Notes: generated from the sequence alone by a model not told the origin. Numbered from the stretch's first letter, positions 6,664 to 16,874 are shown. The stretch is 64,000 nucleotides of DNA from CAYJAD01 sp964368075 (GCA_964368075.1 CAYJAD010000011.1:1-64000), one strand, 5' to 3'. Made by a program: numbers and translations.

Positions 6664-7070
6664 TATTTCCCCTCAAGATAATTTAATATCTGTTTAGTTT
6701 GTCTGTCTAGCATTCTATCAAGTTTTTTTGAATTATTATAACGACAATCGTAATTACAATTCATACTCTCTGAAAGTATATTTTTTATATCTGCTTTTAT
6801 ATATTCATCGAACACGTTACACTCTATTTCAGAATAATATGATAATTCACAATGCTTTTTATCTTCCAGCCTATCAAAAAAGAATATTGTATCAATGATT
6901 TTCATTGCAAGAGTGCCATACCAATAACCACCGCAATGACTGCGATATGCTCGTGATGATAACGTTTCGTCAGCACTTGACTTATCAAATATAATCAAGC
7001 CAAAAATCACGTTAAATAGTTGGTCTAGCGCTATAGCTAGTTGCCATAGGTTGTGTTTTAATTTATCCAT
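6663..7070 (-). CDS. Conserved phage late protein, MDKLK-type (A)
   Basis: A 135-residue protein starting MDKLKHNLWQLAIALDQLFN, with WYGTLAMKIIDTIFFF in the middle. Proteins of this type occur beside lysis genes in many proteobacterial phages and are sometimes annotated without basis as helicases. The function is unknown; the amphipathic helices suggest membrane association. Unit B has a shorter homologue (46299-46565). The A copy has an extra Asn/Asp-rich C-terminal extension of about 40 residues. Confidence 0.7.
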   Translation of the reverse strand: MDKLKHNLWQLAIALDQLFNVIFGLIIFDKSSADETLSSRAYRSHCGGYWYGTLAMKIIDTIFFFDRLEDKKHCELSYYSEIECNVFDEYIKADIKNILSESMNCNYDCRYNNSKKLDRMLDRQTKQILNYLEGK

Positions 7071-7077
7071 ACCAACC

Positions 7078-7695
7078 TCACAGACTAAACGTGTTAGGAA
7101 TTACAAACGCAATCGCTTCAACTTCTTCAACTGTTGTTGCAACTTCGAGCATATCTTTATATCCCTGTAATATCCCTGTCAAAACGCCTGTAAACTCCCT
7201 GTATTGAACGAGTTTAGCATATATTTTCTCTATCATTACAAGTCTATCAATGCCACGCCCTAGTGCTAATTTATCAATAAATGGTGTAGGTGCAGAATTG
7301 TCTGCATACCATGCTTCACATTCTGTCTTTTGGATATCCCACGTCAAAACCTCACTTTCAGGAGTGTCTGCCTTCGCTTGTGTAGCGTAAACCTCGTAAG
7401 TAGCGTTCAACTCTGCCATTTTATTAGCTTTAACCTCTGTTAGTGTAGGAACGTAAGCTTGTTCGTATTCGACTTCATCAGGGTGTGTAAGTGTATACGC
7501 TTCGATTTCCGCAAGTAATGCGTTTTCATTCTCTGTATTATATTCACTTGCGCCTACTGCATGACTAGTTGTCACTAGTTGTGTGTTCACTTCTAGTTCA
7601 CCTTTATCGTTCAAAAACTCCGTTTTTTGCTCTGATGTTTTATTAAAACGATAAAACCCACTAATTGTTTTAAATATGTTACTGTATGTTGTCAT
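7078..7695 (-). CDS. DUF4376 tail-fibre assembly protein (A)
   Basis: A 205-residue protein. The C-terminal two thirds match DUF4376: KANKMAELNATYEVYATQAK, then WDIQKTECEAWYAD and TPFIDKLALGRG. The N-terminal part (about 90 residues) is variable. It lies directly after the fibre gene, as tail-fibre chaperones usually do. The unit B partner is at 46576-47166, with a conserved C-terminus and a different N-terminus, which fits specialisation to the differing fibre. Confidence 0.75.
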   Translation of the reverse strand: MTTYSNIFKTISGFYRFNKTSEQKTEFLNDKGELEVNTQLVTTSHAVGASEYNTENENALLAEIEAYTLTHPDEVEYEQAYVPTLTEVKANKMAELNATYEVYATQAKADTPESEVLTWDIQKTECEAWYADNSAPTPFIDKLALGRGIDRLVMIEKIYAKLVQYREFTGVLTGILQGYKDMLEVATTVEEVEAIAFVIPNTFSL

Positions 7696-7697
7696 TT

Positions 7698-8723
7698 TTA
7701 ACCCTCCTTAAGCTTTATAGCAAAGCCGTTTAAAGCACCGCCTGCTATTCTATTAAATGTAGTACCAGCACTATATACGCCATTTGCTACATATATAAAA
7801 TATCCACCGCCACCGTCTATATTATTGATAAAGCACCACCATTTTCCGCTTGGAACAGTATAGCTATTCCCTGTTACGTTTACAATTTGCCCTAAGCCTG
7901 CATTGTTGGTTGGGATTGGGGCTGGTGTTAATGGTGAAAATGGGTTAGCGCCACCTACACATGCTATCTGTCCATTTTGATTGAATTCAAAACGTAAATT
8001 GTGAGATAAGAGAGTTAACCATAATTGGTGCAAGCCTGTATATTTAACCGCTTCAATCTGCGCGAAAGGAACTCCATTGTTGTCTAAAAACCTGTACTTA
8101 TTGCTAAAATGTTGTTCATTACTACCTTGACTTTTAACATCAATGTCACCATCTAAAACACCACCTGTTTTATCAAACTTGCCATTCAGCCCACTTAAAG
8201 CATTATTTGCGGTTGCGTTTGCCGTGTTAGCTGTCGATTGCGCAAGGTTGGCTATTTGTTTAATCGTGTCAACAAACACGTTTGCATTGGTCGTTTCTTG
8301 CCATTTACCGCCGTTTCTAATCAAAGTTAATACATAGTTGTCAGTTGTAACTATATTCGAGCCTGAATACGTCTGTATGCCGTTGATATCCGTGCTATTT
8401 ACAACGGTTGTGCCTGTAGGTAAAACAATCTCAATAACACCGCCGTCAAGAATAGCGTCACCGCCGTTGATTATAGCTACATTTACGCTTGATAACGTGC
8501 CTGCTGTGGTTATCTTGGTGTAGTACCTGTCAACCGTGATACTATCGCCCACAATCTCGGTTTCTGTGGGTAATTGAACGCCTTGAAGCGTCTGAATACT
8601 ACCCGCTAGTGATTGTAGTAACTCAAATGCCGTCTTGTTTGTTATTTCGTCCTGTAACCCCTCATAAATGGGGTCTAACGGGTCAAACTCGTTCGCTTTA
8701 ACAAATTTATTTTTCTCTACCAT
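7698..8723 (-). CDS. Tail fibre / receptor-binding protein (A)
   Basis: A 341-residue protein. The first 150 residues (KANEFDPLDPIY, then a beta-rich region with VDRYYTKITTAGTLSSVNV) are shared with the unit B fibre and probably attach to the tail tip. Residues 160-180 contain an Asn/Ala coiled coil. The C-terminal part is unique to this unit and should bind the receptor. Downstream is its DUF4376 chaperone. It is shorter than the unit B fibre by 231 residues. Confidence 0.75.
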   Translation of the reverse strand: MVEKNKFVKANEFDPLDPIYEGLQDEITNKTAFELLQSLAGSIQTLQGVQLPTETEIVGDSITVDRYYTKITTAGTLSSVNVAIINGGDAILDGGVIEIVLPTGTTVVNSTDINGIQTYSGSNIVTTDNYVLTLIRNGGKWQETTNANVFVDTIKQIANLAQSTANTANATANNALSGLNGKFDKTGGVLDGDIDVKSQGSNEQHFSNKYRFLDNNGVPFAQIEAVKYTGLHQLWLTLLSHNLRFEFNQNGQIACVGGANPFSPLTPAPIPTNNAGLGQIVNVTGNSYTVPSGKWWCFINNIDGGGGYFIYVANGVYSAGTTFNRIAGGALNGFAIKLKEG

Positions 8724-8745
8724 ATATTCAACTCCTTATATAATA

Positions 8746-11700
8746 TTAATACCCTTGTATCAAAATGTCAACTATGCCGTTTGCTGTATTTCCGTTTATG
8801 TCGTAACACGCAATAGTTATGCCATCAGATACGTAACCATTTACGATAGTGCCTTTACTTATAACCTTAGCTGTGTATGCGTTGTTGAAACTCGGCTTCG
8901 AACTATCATATTGCAATGACATATTGACATTCTTAATCTTCTTGTAGTAGTTTTCAGGCACACTAACAAGAAAATTATCACCCACAACCTCTACATCTTG
9001 AATAATCATGTTTGGCTTGTCCTCTACGTCAAACATAGTCGTTATGTCGTTACATACTAGGTTTTCAATGTTTTCAAAATAAATAAATATTCTTATATCC
9101 GTGTCTTGCTCGCTTATTCTATAATCAGTCAGTAAAACGGGCGTGCTATAAGTTTTTACACCGTCAACGTCTACACATCTGCTATAAAATACATCTCTAA
9201 TACTACCACTCGTTACATCTGCCGATACTCTTAAGTATGCGCCATGCAGCAAAGGTGTGATAGTGATATCATACATATACGTGACTGCTAAAGGCTTGCT
9301 AGAGTAGATTGTTTCAACGTCTGTGCCATTCCATAGAGATTGAACGTCTGTACCATTCCATAACGTTTTAATTGGTAGACTGCTGTATAATTTATCGTTT
9401 TCAATATATCCGTTCGATATAGTACCGTTCCAACCGTTCGCTAACTCCGATTGTGTTTCGTATAGATTACGTTGCACTACATCGCCCAAGCTAACATTTA
9501 TAGCTATCATTTGGCTTTTTAAACCCACGATATCAACGACTTTAACCATAACACGTTTAGCCGTGTTTACGTAGCTTGAAAGGCTAACTATCCCATCTAA
9601 ATTAAGTGGATTTGTTATTAATATAGATTGTTCATAACTATCTGTGTAGTTGGTTGAGATTTTAACTTCGTAACCCGCAAAATCAATAGGCTTAGCGTTT
9701 ACTTTGATTTCTAAATTAGTGCCATTTAAATATAATTCATCAACGGGTGCTGGTGGATTTAACAACCCCGTAACATGTATTTGACTTGTCAATATTTCGC
9801 TTGAAGCGCCTGTCGTTGATATAGCTTGAATTGTAACGTTATAATATGCGTCTTGTTTCAAAGCAGGCAACGTTATAGCGTACTTTTCACGTGTTTCTAG
9901 CTGTATGCTCTCGGAACTGCCACTTTCTGTATAGTAGACTTTGTATTTGTCAAAAAACACGCCGTACTTATCTTGAATATTCATTGACAAAACTGCATTT
10001 AAAACGATATTGCCGAACTTATCAAGTGTGGCTGTTGTTTCGTCAGCAACGTAGTTGAGTAGTTGAGGCTTATTCAACTTACCTCTGTCAAATGCACTAG
10101 GGAATGTCAATGCGCTTTCATATGGTGGAATATCCCCGTCAATAACGCTGTAATAGCCTGTGGCGCTCGGTATGCACTCAACATCAGCCGTGAAGTCTGT
10201 ATTACGTGTAATTGATTTAACAAGCACTTCTAATCCTTGTCTTTCTGTTTCGCCCAACGATAGCATTTTGAATTGTTCAGGTGCTTGCGCTTCCAATATT
10301 GGCACAGTAAAATATAAAATGTTCGTTTCTTCGTTCACTCTTGCCGTGATATCCCAAAACCTTTGAGAATATTTAGTGCCGTCTTTCAATGTGTATTTCT
10401 TGCCAACTTCAATATTATAGAATTGGTCTAATATAACCGCCTCAACATAGCCGTTACTATCGTATTGATAACCGCACACTTGCCCTTGAACGCCTACACC
10501 AAGAAAAAAGCTAGGGTGTTGAACAAGTAGTTTTTGCCCTAGTTTATAATCTATAGCACGCCAGTCTGTCGAAAACGATATAACTTTGCTACGTAGCATA
10601 ACCTTAGCAAGTGTGAGCATGCCTCTCTTGTATGCTAACTCATAATCAGTCGCCCATAGTTCGTCTTTTTTCTCAACGTTTGTTGGTGTTATGTCCTTAT
10701 CATGCACAAGTATCTGGTCTTGTTGATAGTCCTTGTCTTTGTTCTGAAATAGTATTTGTAACCCGTCAACCGCTTTTATTGGCTTAGACTGCACCATGCT
10801 CATATTGGAACTATTACGAGGCGTTATAACGTCCACAATGTCGCTATCAGGGTTATCATAAACAACTATGTATTCGCCGTTTGACTGTGATATATACCCC
10901 TCTGCAACCTCTAACATTTCGCCTAGTACCTTGCCTAGTGTTCTCCCGCCCGTTTCAACTCCGTTAGCCGTAAAGCCGTATCTGTCGCAATGTTGCTCAA
11001 ACGCAAGGAAGCTTTCAGCATTTAAAGGCACATCGCCCGCTGTCAAGATGATGTTTTTATCCGTGAGCAATCGTCTAGCTAAACATGCTATATTGCTTGA
11101 TGTGGTATAGTTACCGTTGCTATCAATACCTTTTAATTGAGCAAGACAATTCACAGTATCTAACGCACCGCTTAGTCTATCACTTGCTTTTGCTCTCAAC
11201 TCTAACAAAGTCAACGATTGCCCTGTGTATGTTATAGGCTCGTAATCTTGACGCGCTTGTACCTCGATAATGTATATATCAGCATAAGCTGTGTAATTCT
11301 CAACCATAAAAATACCGTCTATTATTTTGTTGTAAACGCCATTTTTCGCAAGTTGAACATCATATATATTTCTTGAAGCTTGTCTAGTGCTTCTAATTGT
11401 GATAACTGCTTGGTTTATGACAACACGATAGCGCCCACTCGGGATATCTTGCCCGTCTTTATCACCACCATTATTATATTTATTAAGTGTTAAAACATGC
11501 CTATAGCCTGCGCCATACGATTGAGGAATATCATACTCCACACCACCTAAACGAGTGACAATCGCTTCTACACCTGTATTATCATAAGTTGTGTTAATAT
11601 CTATCACGCTTTCATTTGTAAGCGTGTTTATAACTTTTAAGTTGTTTAGTTGCAAAATAGGATATAAATAAGATATTCCAACAAATAATCCACTCGGGAA

Positions 11701-12462
11701 CGAAAAAACTATAGATATTTCGTTTGTTTCGTCTGTTGTTTCATAAATAAAGTCCGCACCCTCGTTAAGCTTGTAGTTCATTTGATTAGATATGATTGAG
11801 TTGCCTATCCATTTAAAAGGCTCACCTTTCCAACCGCTGTAAACATAATATTCATAGTCACCGTCAATAACGCTTGATATAGGTGTCGTGTCAGTACGTA
11901 CATCAAGAACATCAACCTCGCCCGCTGATACAACAAACAAATGCGTTAAATATTGCACGTTATTTTCGATTGACTGAAACGGAGTGATTGCATAATCAGG
12001 CGTAGTTCTGTACTTACCTACAACTTGAGGTAAATGCTCATAAGGTCTAAGTTGATTATTGCCACCGTCAAGTGTGTAATACTTACCAGCTGTAACGTTT
12101 GTTTGCTCATCATCTTTCGTAAAATAACTCATAATAGACGATACAATATAGCTTACACCTATAGATATAGCAGAACTTACGATAATACCACCTATTGTGG
12201 TTGCAGCAAACGCACTAATTGCACTACCGATAGCACCCGCTATACCTATAACCGCACCGTCTAAACGAGGATAAACGTCCACTACATCGCCTTTGTTGAT
12301 TTCGATTGTTTCCCAATCGCAAGGCGCTACAATGACGCCGTTAAGGTGTATTTCTGCTGTTTTAAGTGTGCTTAGTGGTATATCTTGGCTTTTAGAGTAG
12401 TTGATTACTGCTCTAATTAATATCAAGTTGTCATCGGCTTTGAATTGATAGTTTTTAATCAT
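8746..12462 (-). CDS. Tail tip host-specificity protein, lambda J-like (A)
   Basis: A 1238-residue protein. The N-terminus has a small fold followed by a hydrophobic Gly/Ala segment (residues 72-115, GIAGAIGSAISAF), as in proteins combining lambda I- and J-like functions. The centre holds conserved blocks (RRLLTDKNIILTAGDVPLNA, QHPSFFLGVG), and the C-terminal third is beta-rich with fibronectin-like repeats. It forms the baseplate/tip that contacts the receptor and guides DNA out. The homologue at 48894-52559 is closest in the centre and more divergent at the termini. Confidence 0.85.
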   Translation of the reverse strand: MIKNYQFKADDNLILIRAVINYSKSQDIPLSTLKTAEIHLNGVIVAPCDWETIEINKGDVVDVYPRLDGAVIGIAGAIGSAISAFAATTIGGIIVSSAISIGVSYIVSSIMSYFTKDDEQTNVTAGKYYTLDGGNNQLRPYEHLPQVVGKYRTTPDYAITPFQSIENNVQYLTHLFVVSAGEVDVLDVRTDTTPISSVIDGDYEYYVYSGWKGEPFKWIGNSIISNQMNYKLNEGADFIYETTDETNEISIVFSFPSGLFVGISYLYPILQLNNLKVINTLTNESVIDINTTYDNTGVEAIVTRLGGVEYDIPQSYGAGYRHVLTLNKYNNGGDKDGQDIPSGRYRVVINQAVITIRSTRQASRNIYDVQLAKNGVYNKIIDGIFMVENYTAYADIYIIEVQARQDYEPITYTGQSLTLLELRAKASDRLSGALDTVNCLAQLKGIDSNGNYTTSSNIACLARRLLTDKNIILTAGDVPLNAESFLAFEQHCDRYGFTANGVETGGRTLGKVLGEMLEVAEGYISQSNGEYIVVYDNPDSDIVDVITPRNSSNMSMVQSKPIKAVDGLQILFQNKDKDYQQDQILVHDKDITPTNVEKKDELWATDYELAYKRGMLTLAKVMLRSKVISFSTDWRAIDYKLGQKLLVQHPSFFLGVGVQGQVCGYQYDSNGYVEAVILDQFYNIEVGKKYTLKDGTKYSQRFWDITARVNEETNILYFTVPILEAQAPEQFKMLSLGETERQGLEVLVKSITRNTDFTADVECIPSATGYYSVIDGDIPPYESALTFPSAFDRGKLNKPQLLNYVADETTATLDKFGNIVLNAVLSMNIQDKYGVFFDKYKVYYTESGSSESIQLETREKYAITLPALKQDAYYNVTIQAISTTGASSEILTSQIHVTGLLNPPAPVDELYLNGTNLEIKVNAKPIDFAGYEVKISTNYTDSYEQSILITNPLNLDGIVSLSSYVNTAKRVMVKVVDIVGLKSQMIAINVSLGDVVQRNLYETQSELANGWNGTISNGYIENDKLYSSLPIKTLWNGTDVQSLWNGTDVETIYSSKPLAVTYMYDITITPLLHGAYLRVSADVTSGSIRDVFYSRCVDVDGVKTYSTPVLLTDYRISEQDTDIRIFIYFENIENLVCNDITTMFDVEDKPNMIIQDVEVVGDNFLVSVPENYYKKIKNVNMSLQYDSSKPSFNNAYTAKVISKGTIVNGYVSDGITIACYDINGNTANGIVDILIQGY

Positions 12463-12856
12463 GTATTATCTCGTATAATTCGATTTCTTTGTCCATAACA
12501 TGCACGAGTGGCGTTAATGCTGTCGCTCTGCCCTCTATTGCATGTAATGCCCTACCCCCAACAACTACACCACAATGAGTGTATATATCGTTTTGCTTGT
12601 TAAAGAAAAGGCACACACAGTTCTTTTTTAGAGGGAGGGAAGTCCGTATCAAACGATTATCATTAAGGAGGAATGTAATATATTGTTCGAAAACTGTGTG
12701 CTTTGCCCTTTCTGTCTTAATATCGCTTATATCTAACCCTAAGTCAATATTAAATTCATGTTTAAGAAATAACAGAACTAGTCCTGCGCAATCGCAACTA
12801 TCAAAACTCGCTCTATTAAATTGGAATGGTATGCCTAAGTATTTAACTATATCCAT
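12455..12856 (-). CDS. NlpC/P60 tail-tip peptidase, lambda K-like (A)
   Basis: A 133-residue papain-like peptidase. The catalytic cysteine is in FDSCDCAGLVLLFLKHEF, and the histidine segment is YTHCGVVVGGRALHAIEG. Its place just before the tail tip gene matches lambda gpK. It should cut peptidoglycan locally during DNA entry or help tail-tip assembly. The unit B copy (52549-52953) has the same residues. Confidence 0.85.
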   Translation of the reverse strand: MDIVKYLGIPFQFNRASFDSCDCAGLVLLFLKHEFNIDLGLDISDIKTERAKHTVFEQYITFLLNDNRLIRTSLPLKKNCVCLFFNKQNDIYTHCGVVVGGRALHAIEGRATALTPLVHVMDKEIELYEIIHD

Positions 12857-12859
12857 GTT

Positions 12860-13450
12860 TTACCACCTGAAATGTGTGTTGTAGTACCTCATTGTTGGCA
12901 ATGGCTCATTTAATATATCGTTGCTTGTTAAATCGCCTGTAATTTCGCTTATCGTGTTAGTGATACTTGTTAGCTTTAGATGTAAACTTTCCGACAATAC
13001 CTCATTAGTTTTACGTGAAATAACACGCACAATGACGTTTAATGCCTCTTTTGGATTTTCTAAGGCTTGAGCAATTTCAGGACTATAGTTTGACGTTTGA
13101 ATACTGCCTGCCACTATCTCGCCCCCTGATTTCTCACTAACCATGATGTACTTAAATGGGTAAGCTAAATAATCAACGCCATTAAACACGTGTTTATATA
13201 TTGGATTGCCTTTCTCATCAACGCCTGCAAACTCTGTAGGGCTAGAACTTAGATTATACCATTTGTTTGGCTCTAACTCGATTGATACGAGGTTTATTAC
13301 ACCGTCATCGGTGTTTTCTGCTGATAACTCATCAATCAACGCTTGTGATAGTCCAGAATGTGAGCGTGTCTGCTGAGGCGTATTTATCTGCTCGCTAGTG
13401 ATAAAAGTTGTTTCGAAAAGTTGTTTATCAAACACGTTGATTTTCTTCAT
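12860..13450 (-). CDS. Minor tail protein, DUF1833-like, lambda L position (A)
   Basis: A 196-residue protein with the DUF1833-type segments SIELEPNKWYNLSSSPTEFA and IAQALENPKEALNVIVRVIS. Genes at this position link the tail tube to the tip in lambda-like phages. It lies between the M-position gene and the NlpC/P60 gene with only 3-4 bases on either side. It is strongly conserved with unit B (52964-53545). Confidence 0.72.
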   Translation of the reverse strand: MKKINVFDKQLFETTFITSEQINTPQQTRSHSGLSQALIDELSAENTDDGVINLVSIELEPNKWYNLSSSPTEFAGVDEKGNPIYKHVFNGVDYLAYPFKYIMVSEKSGGEIVAGSIQTSNYSPEIAQALENPKEALNVIVRVISRKTNEVLSESLHLKLTSITNTISEITGDLTSNDILNEPLPTMRYYNTHFRW

Positions 13451-13451
13451 A

Positions 13452-13838
13452 TTACACCTTTTCTGTTGGTGGCACGAAATAATACCATTGTAATTGCAAC
13501 ACTACGTTATAGCCATATCGCCCACGTTTGTTATATGTCAGCTGTGTTGTGTTAAATCTAAAACAATAGTATTTAGTAACGTCAATGTTTGGGAAATCTA
13601 AATCAGGGAATAAAGCATAAAAAGCGTTCAAATTGTTTGCTTCAAACCATGTTAAAAAAGTGGCAAATTCTGCGTTCGTCATGTCGATTGTAAAATTCAA
13701 TAGCTTATATGTAGGCTCTCCACCGCTTCTAACACGTTCGTTACTATCAGCAGAATATACAACACGTGTATCTACTGTTTCAACGTTGTAGTTCTTAACC
13801 TTGCCATGTATTTTGATGTTGTCGGGTAAAAAAATCAT
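13452..13838 (-). CDS. Minor tail protein, lambda M position (A)
   Basis: A 128-residue, probably beta-rich protein (TRVVYSADSNERVRSGGEPT near the start, then KYYCFRFNTTQLTY). Placement immediately after the tape measure matches lambda gpM, which initiates the tail tip with L and K. The family assignment rests on order and size, not a recognised motif. The unit B homologue is at 53551-53928. Confidence 0.65.
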   Translation of the reverse strand: MIFLPDNIKIHGKVKNYNVETVDTRVVYSADSNERVRSGGEPTYKLLNFTIDMTNAEFATFLTWFEANNLNAFYALFPDLDFPNIDVTKYYCFRFNTTQLTYNKRGRYGYNVVLQLQWYYFVPPTEKV

Positions 13839-16291
13839 CTGTTCACCTTTGCTTGTTTAGAGTTCTTAAAATCTATAGCTTGTGATACTGTGCCACCTTT
13901 GGATATATCCTTAGCTACTGCGTCAATAATCAAATTAGTTATCTCAATCTGTCCGTTAGCGTTGGTTGACTGTGTTGTTTGCACCTGTGCAGATGATGAA
14001 TTATTGATATTATTGATAACCACGCCACCACCATAACCACCCGCACCAGCTATAGCTAAACTAGGACTATTAACGCTAGAAAATGCGTTCATAATGCCGT
14101 CGCTTATGCCTTTGATTTTAGTTGTAACTAAACCAGCATTGTCAACAAGGCCGTCTCTAAGGCCAACCATATCATCTTTACCCATATCCCAAAATACTCT
14201 TGATGGGCTGTTGATATCAAATTCACTTAAAAAACCACCCGTAACCATTCCCGCTATATCTGATACTGCGTTAGCAAGTAAACTGTTTGCCCAATTCAAC
14301 ATACTATCAGCCAACGATTGAATTAAGTTCTGCCCGATTGCCTCCATGATGTTAGTATCTTCGTCAAAACCGTCTTGAATACCACTGCTAATTGCGTTTG
14401 CAATAATACTGCCCGCTTGGTCGGCTGTTTCTTGGTTTGCGATACGCTCGGCTAGAACTTCGGGTGCGATAGTTGGCCCGACTAAATCATCAGCAATACC
14501 TGTGCCACCACCAACGCTATTTAGTGATGTAGATAAGTTGTTAATTTCATTACTATAGTCTTTTATGCCTTGAATTTCTTCAGGGGAGACAAGTTCTGCA
14601 CCCTCTTCGGCTTTAATTTTAGCAACATCTAAATCAGATAATGCAAAGGCTAATTCTTCGATAGCTTGTAATTGAGGTTTAATATCCAATCTACCTAACG
14701 GCTCAATTTTGCTACCTGAAACCGCATTAAACTTAGCTATAAGTTTGTTTATATCGACAATTAAACTGTTTATAAGTTGTTTAAAGTCATAAACTAATTC
14801 TTGCCATAATTTTTGAAAGTTCAATTTAAAACGCTCGTTGGTGTTCCATAAATAAACAATCGCACCAACAACCGCACCGATAGCTTTTATAAGTAAGCCA
14901 ATAGGGTTAGCCGCCATTGCTAAGTTCAGTAAGTTTTGAGCAAGTGAAGCGCCCTGTATTGCCTTTGTCAAGTTAAGAAACGCTGTGATAACTGTTGTTA
15001 GTACCGCTTGAGTTCTGAACGCTATAAATGCACCTGTGAGGCTTGCAAGTGCTAAGCCGACTTTGTCAATGTTTTCAAATAATGTAACAAAACCCTCTAT
15101 CAATGTAGGCAACAAGTCAGCCAACGAACTCGCAAGTGTGCCTATAAATGTCGACAACTGTTTACCCATGTCCTGTAGAACTGGTTGTAACTCACTTGAC
15201 AAGCTTGCATTAAGGTCATTAATATTCTCAATAGCGCCTTTTACTGCGTCCGTTAGTGGCGCTTTTATGCTATCAAAAATGGTAATACCAACGCCCTCGA
15301 TAGATGATTTCATCAGCGTTATTTGCCCTGTGAGGTTATCAAGCTTAATATCAGCCATTTCTTGCGCTTTGCCTGTGGCGTCATTTATTGAAGTGTATAA
15401 CTTGTTAAAATCTTCATCGCTAGTTTGAACAACTGCCAACAATCCCGACATAGCCTCTTGTCCTGCCAATGCGCCTGCTGTACTTGCTTGCTGTTCAGGT
15501 GTAAGCTTTTTAAATCCGTCACGTAACTGTAGCAATACATCATTTAACGGCTTCATAGTGCCGTCTGCGTTTGCGACTTCAACGCCTAATAACTCCATAG
15601 CTTGTGCGCTTTCATCTGTAGGTTTAACAAGTCTTGTTAGTGTCGCTCTTAATGCTGTACCTGCCTGACTACCTTTAATACCACTATTAGCCATTAAGCC
15701 CAATGCAACGGCTGTATCTTCGATAGAGTAGTTCAATGCGCCTGCTACAGAGCCAACGTATGTAAATGCGTCGCCCAACATAGCCACGTTTGTATTTGAC
15801 TTAGCGGACGTTTGCGCCAACACATCAGCGAAATGAGTAGCGTCACTAGCGCTTAACCCAAACGCCGTCATGCTGTCAGTAACGATATCTGAAACAAGTG
15901 CTAAATCTTCACCACTTGCAGCGGCTAAATTCATCACGCCCTCAATGCCGTTCAACATGTCGTTAGCGTCCCAACCTGCCAACGCCATATACTCGAACGC
16001 TTGCCCTGCTTGTGTAGCACTAAAAGCGCTTTCTATGCCTAAATCCTTAGCCTTTTGCGTTAAAATATCCATTGTATCGGCTGTAGCGCCTGAAATAGCC
16101 TGAACGCTTGACATTTGCTGTTCAAAGTTGCTACCTGCGACGATTGAGCCTGCTATCGCTGTTGTTACTGCGCCAAACGCACCCGCTATAGCTATAGCGC
16201 TCGCTTTCGCTATTCTCTCAAGGCTATTTAAGCTACTTTCAAACTGCTTACTATTGCCGTCAATATCTATCGTTAATTTTGGGTTAGCCAT
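13835..16291 (-). CDS. Tape measure protein (A)
   Basis: An 818-residue protein that sets tail length. The N-terminal region (about residues 50-230) matches the TP901 tape-measure core (QAGQAFEYMALAGWDANDML, GIKGSQAGTALRATLTRLVK). Hydrophobic segments follow (about 405-480), then a conserved helical C-terminus (RFKLNFQKLWQELVYDFKQL) shared with unit B. The front half is unrelated to the unit B protein, which is about 100 residues shorter, so tail lengths should differ. Confidence 0.9.
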   Translation of the reverse strand: MANPKLTIDIDGNSKQFESSLNSLERIAKASAIAIAGAFGAVTTAIAGSIVAGSNFEQQMSSVQAISGATADTMDILTQKAKDLGIESAFSATQAGQAFEYMALAGWDANDMLNGIEGVMNLAAASGEDLALVSDIVTDSMTAFGLSASDATHFADVLAQTSAKSNTNVAMLGDAFTYVGSVAGALNYSIEDTAVALGLMANSGIKGSQAGTALRATLTRLVKPTDESAQAMELLGVEVANADGTMKPLNDVLLQLRDGFKKLTPEQQASTAGALAGQEAMSGLLAVVQTSDEDFNKLYTSINDATGKAQEMADIKLDNLTGQITLMKSSIEGVGITIFDSIKAPLTDAVKGAIENINDLNASLSSELQPVLQDMGKQLSTFIGTLASSLADLLPTLIEGFVTLFENIDKVGLALASLTGAFIAFRTQAVLTTVITAFLNLTKAIQGASLAQNLLNLAMAANPIGLLIKAIGAVVGAIVYLWNTNERFKLNFQKLWQELVYDFKQLINSLIVDINKLIAKFNAVSGSKIEPLGRLDIKPQLQAIEELAFALSDLDVAKIKAEEGAELVSPEEIQGIKDYSNEINNLSTSLNSVGGGTGIADDLVGPTIAPEVLAERIANQETADQAGSIIANAISSGIQDGFDEDTNIMEAIGQNLIQSLADSMLNWANSLLANAVSDIAGMVTGGFLSEFDINSPSRVFWDMGKDDMVGLRDGLVDNAGLVTTKIKGISDGIMNAFSSVNSPSLAIAGAGGYGGGVVINNINNSSSAQVQTTQSTNANGQIEITNLIIDAVAKDISKGGTVSQAIDFKNSKQAKVNR

Positions 16292-16874
16292 GCAAACTCC
16301 ATTTTAAGTTGTGTTCAATTTCTTCTTGTGTCAGTTCTTCAGGCTTATCATCAGGCAGTTTAAACAACATATACAACCTGTTAGCCTCTCTCTTTTGTGT
16401 TTCGTCTTTGATTTTTGTAATGTCAGCCGTTCTATAGCCAACTATTTTTTTGAATAACGTGTCATAGCTTAAACAATCTCGTAAAGCTATATACTTGTGA
16501 TAATGTAAATCGGTATCAATTAAATCAATGCCGTATTGTTCTAAAAATGCACCATAGATATAGTTACTGTCTAATTCTATATCATGGTCTTTAACTTGCC
16601 GTGTAGGCTCTGAATTATCGCCGTCAGGTGTTGCGTAAATATAACTCTTTGCATTGACAATAAAAGATATAAATTCCTTGTGTATTTCTTCAATGTTAGC
16701 CTCTGTAACCTCTAAATCAATCAAGATATCTTGAATTAGACGGACTATATCAGCTATGTCATCTTGACGCTTAAACGCATTATACAACCGCTCCCACTTC
16801 TTGAATGAAGTGTCGATTTTATGTCGCTTATCATCAATCCATACATAATCAATTAGTCCGTCTAGTATATTCAT
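16284..16874 (-). CDS. Tail assembly chaperone 2, Gp15-like (A)
   Basis: A 196-residue, mostly helical protein starting MNILDGLIDYVWIDDKRHKI. It resembles the Gp15 family of phage tail chaperones. It starts on the last base of the preceding stop codon and ends inside the tape-measure start, the normal place for the GT-type chaperone. No canonical slippery heptamer was recognised between the two chaperone genes, so coupling rather than frameshifting is assumed. Confidence 0.7.
   Translation of the reverse strand: MNILDGLIDYVWIDDKRHKIDTSFKKWERLYNAFKRQDDIADIVRLIQDILIDLEVTEANIEEIHKEFISFIVNAKSYIYATPDGDNSEPTRQVKDHDIELDSNYIYGAFLEQYGIDLIDTDLHYHKYIALRDCLSYDTLFKKIVGYRTADITKIKDETQKREANRLYMLFKLPDDKPEELTQEEIEHNLKWSLHG

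Noticed and set aside
6663..7070. Helicase annotation for the MDKLK-type protein
   Set aside because: No Walker motifs are present; similar proteins are sometimes labelled that way without evidence.
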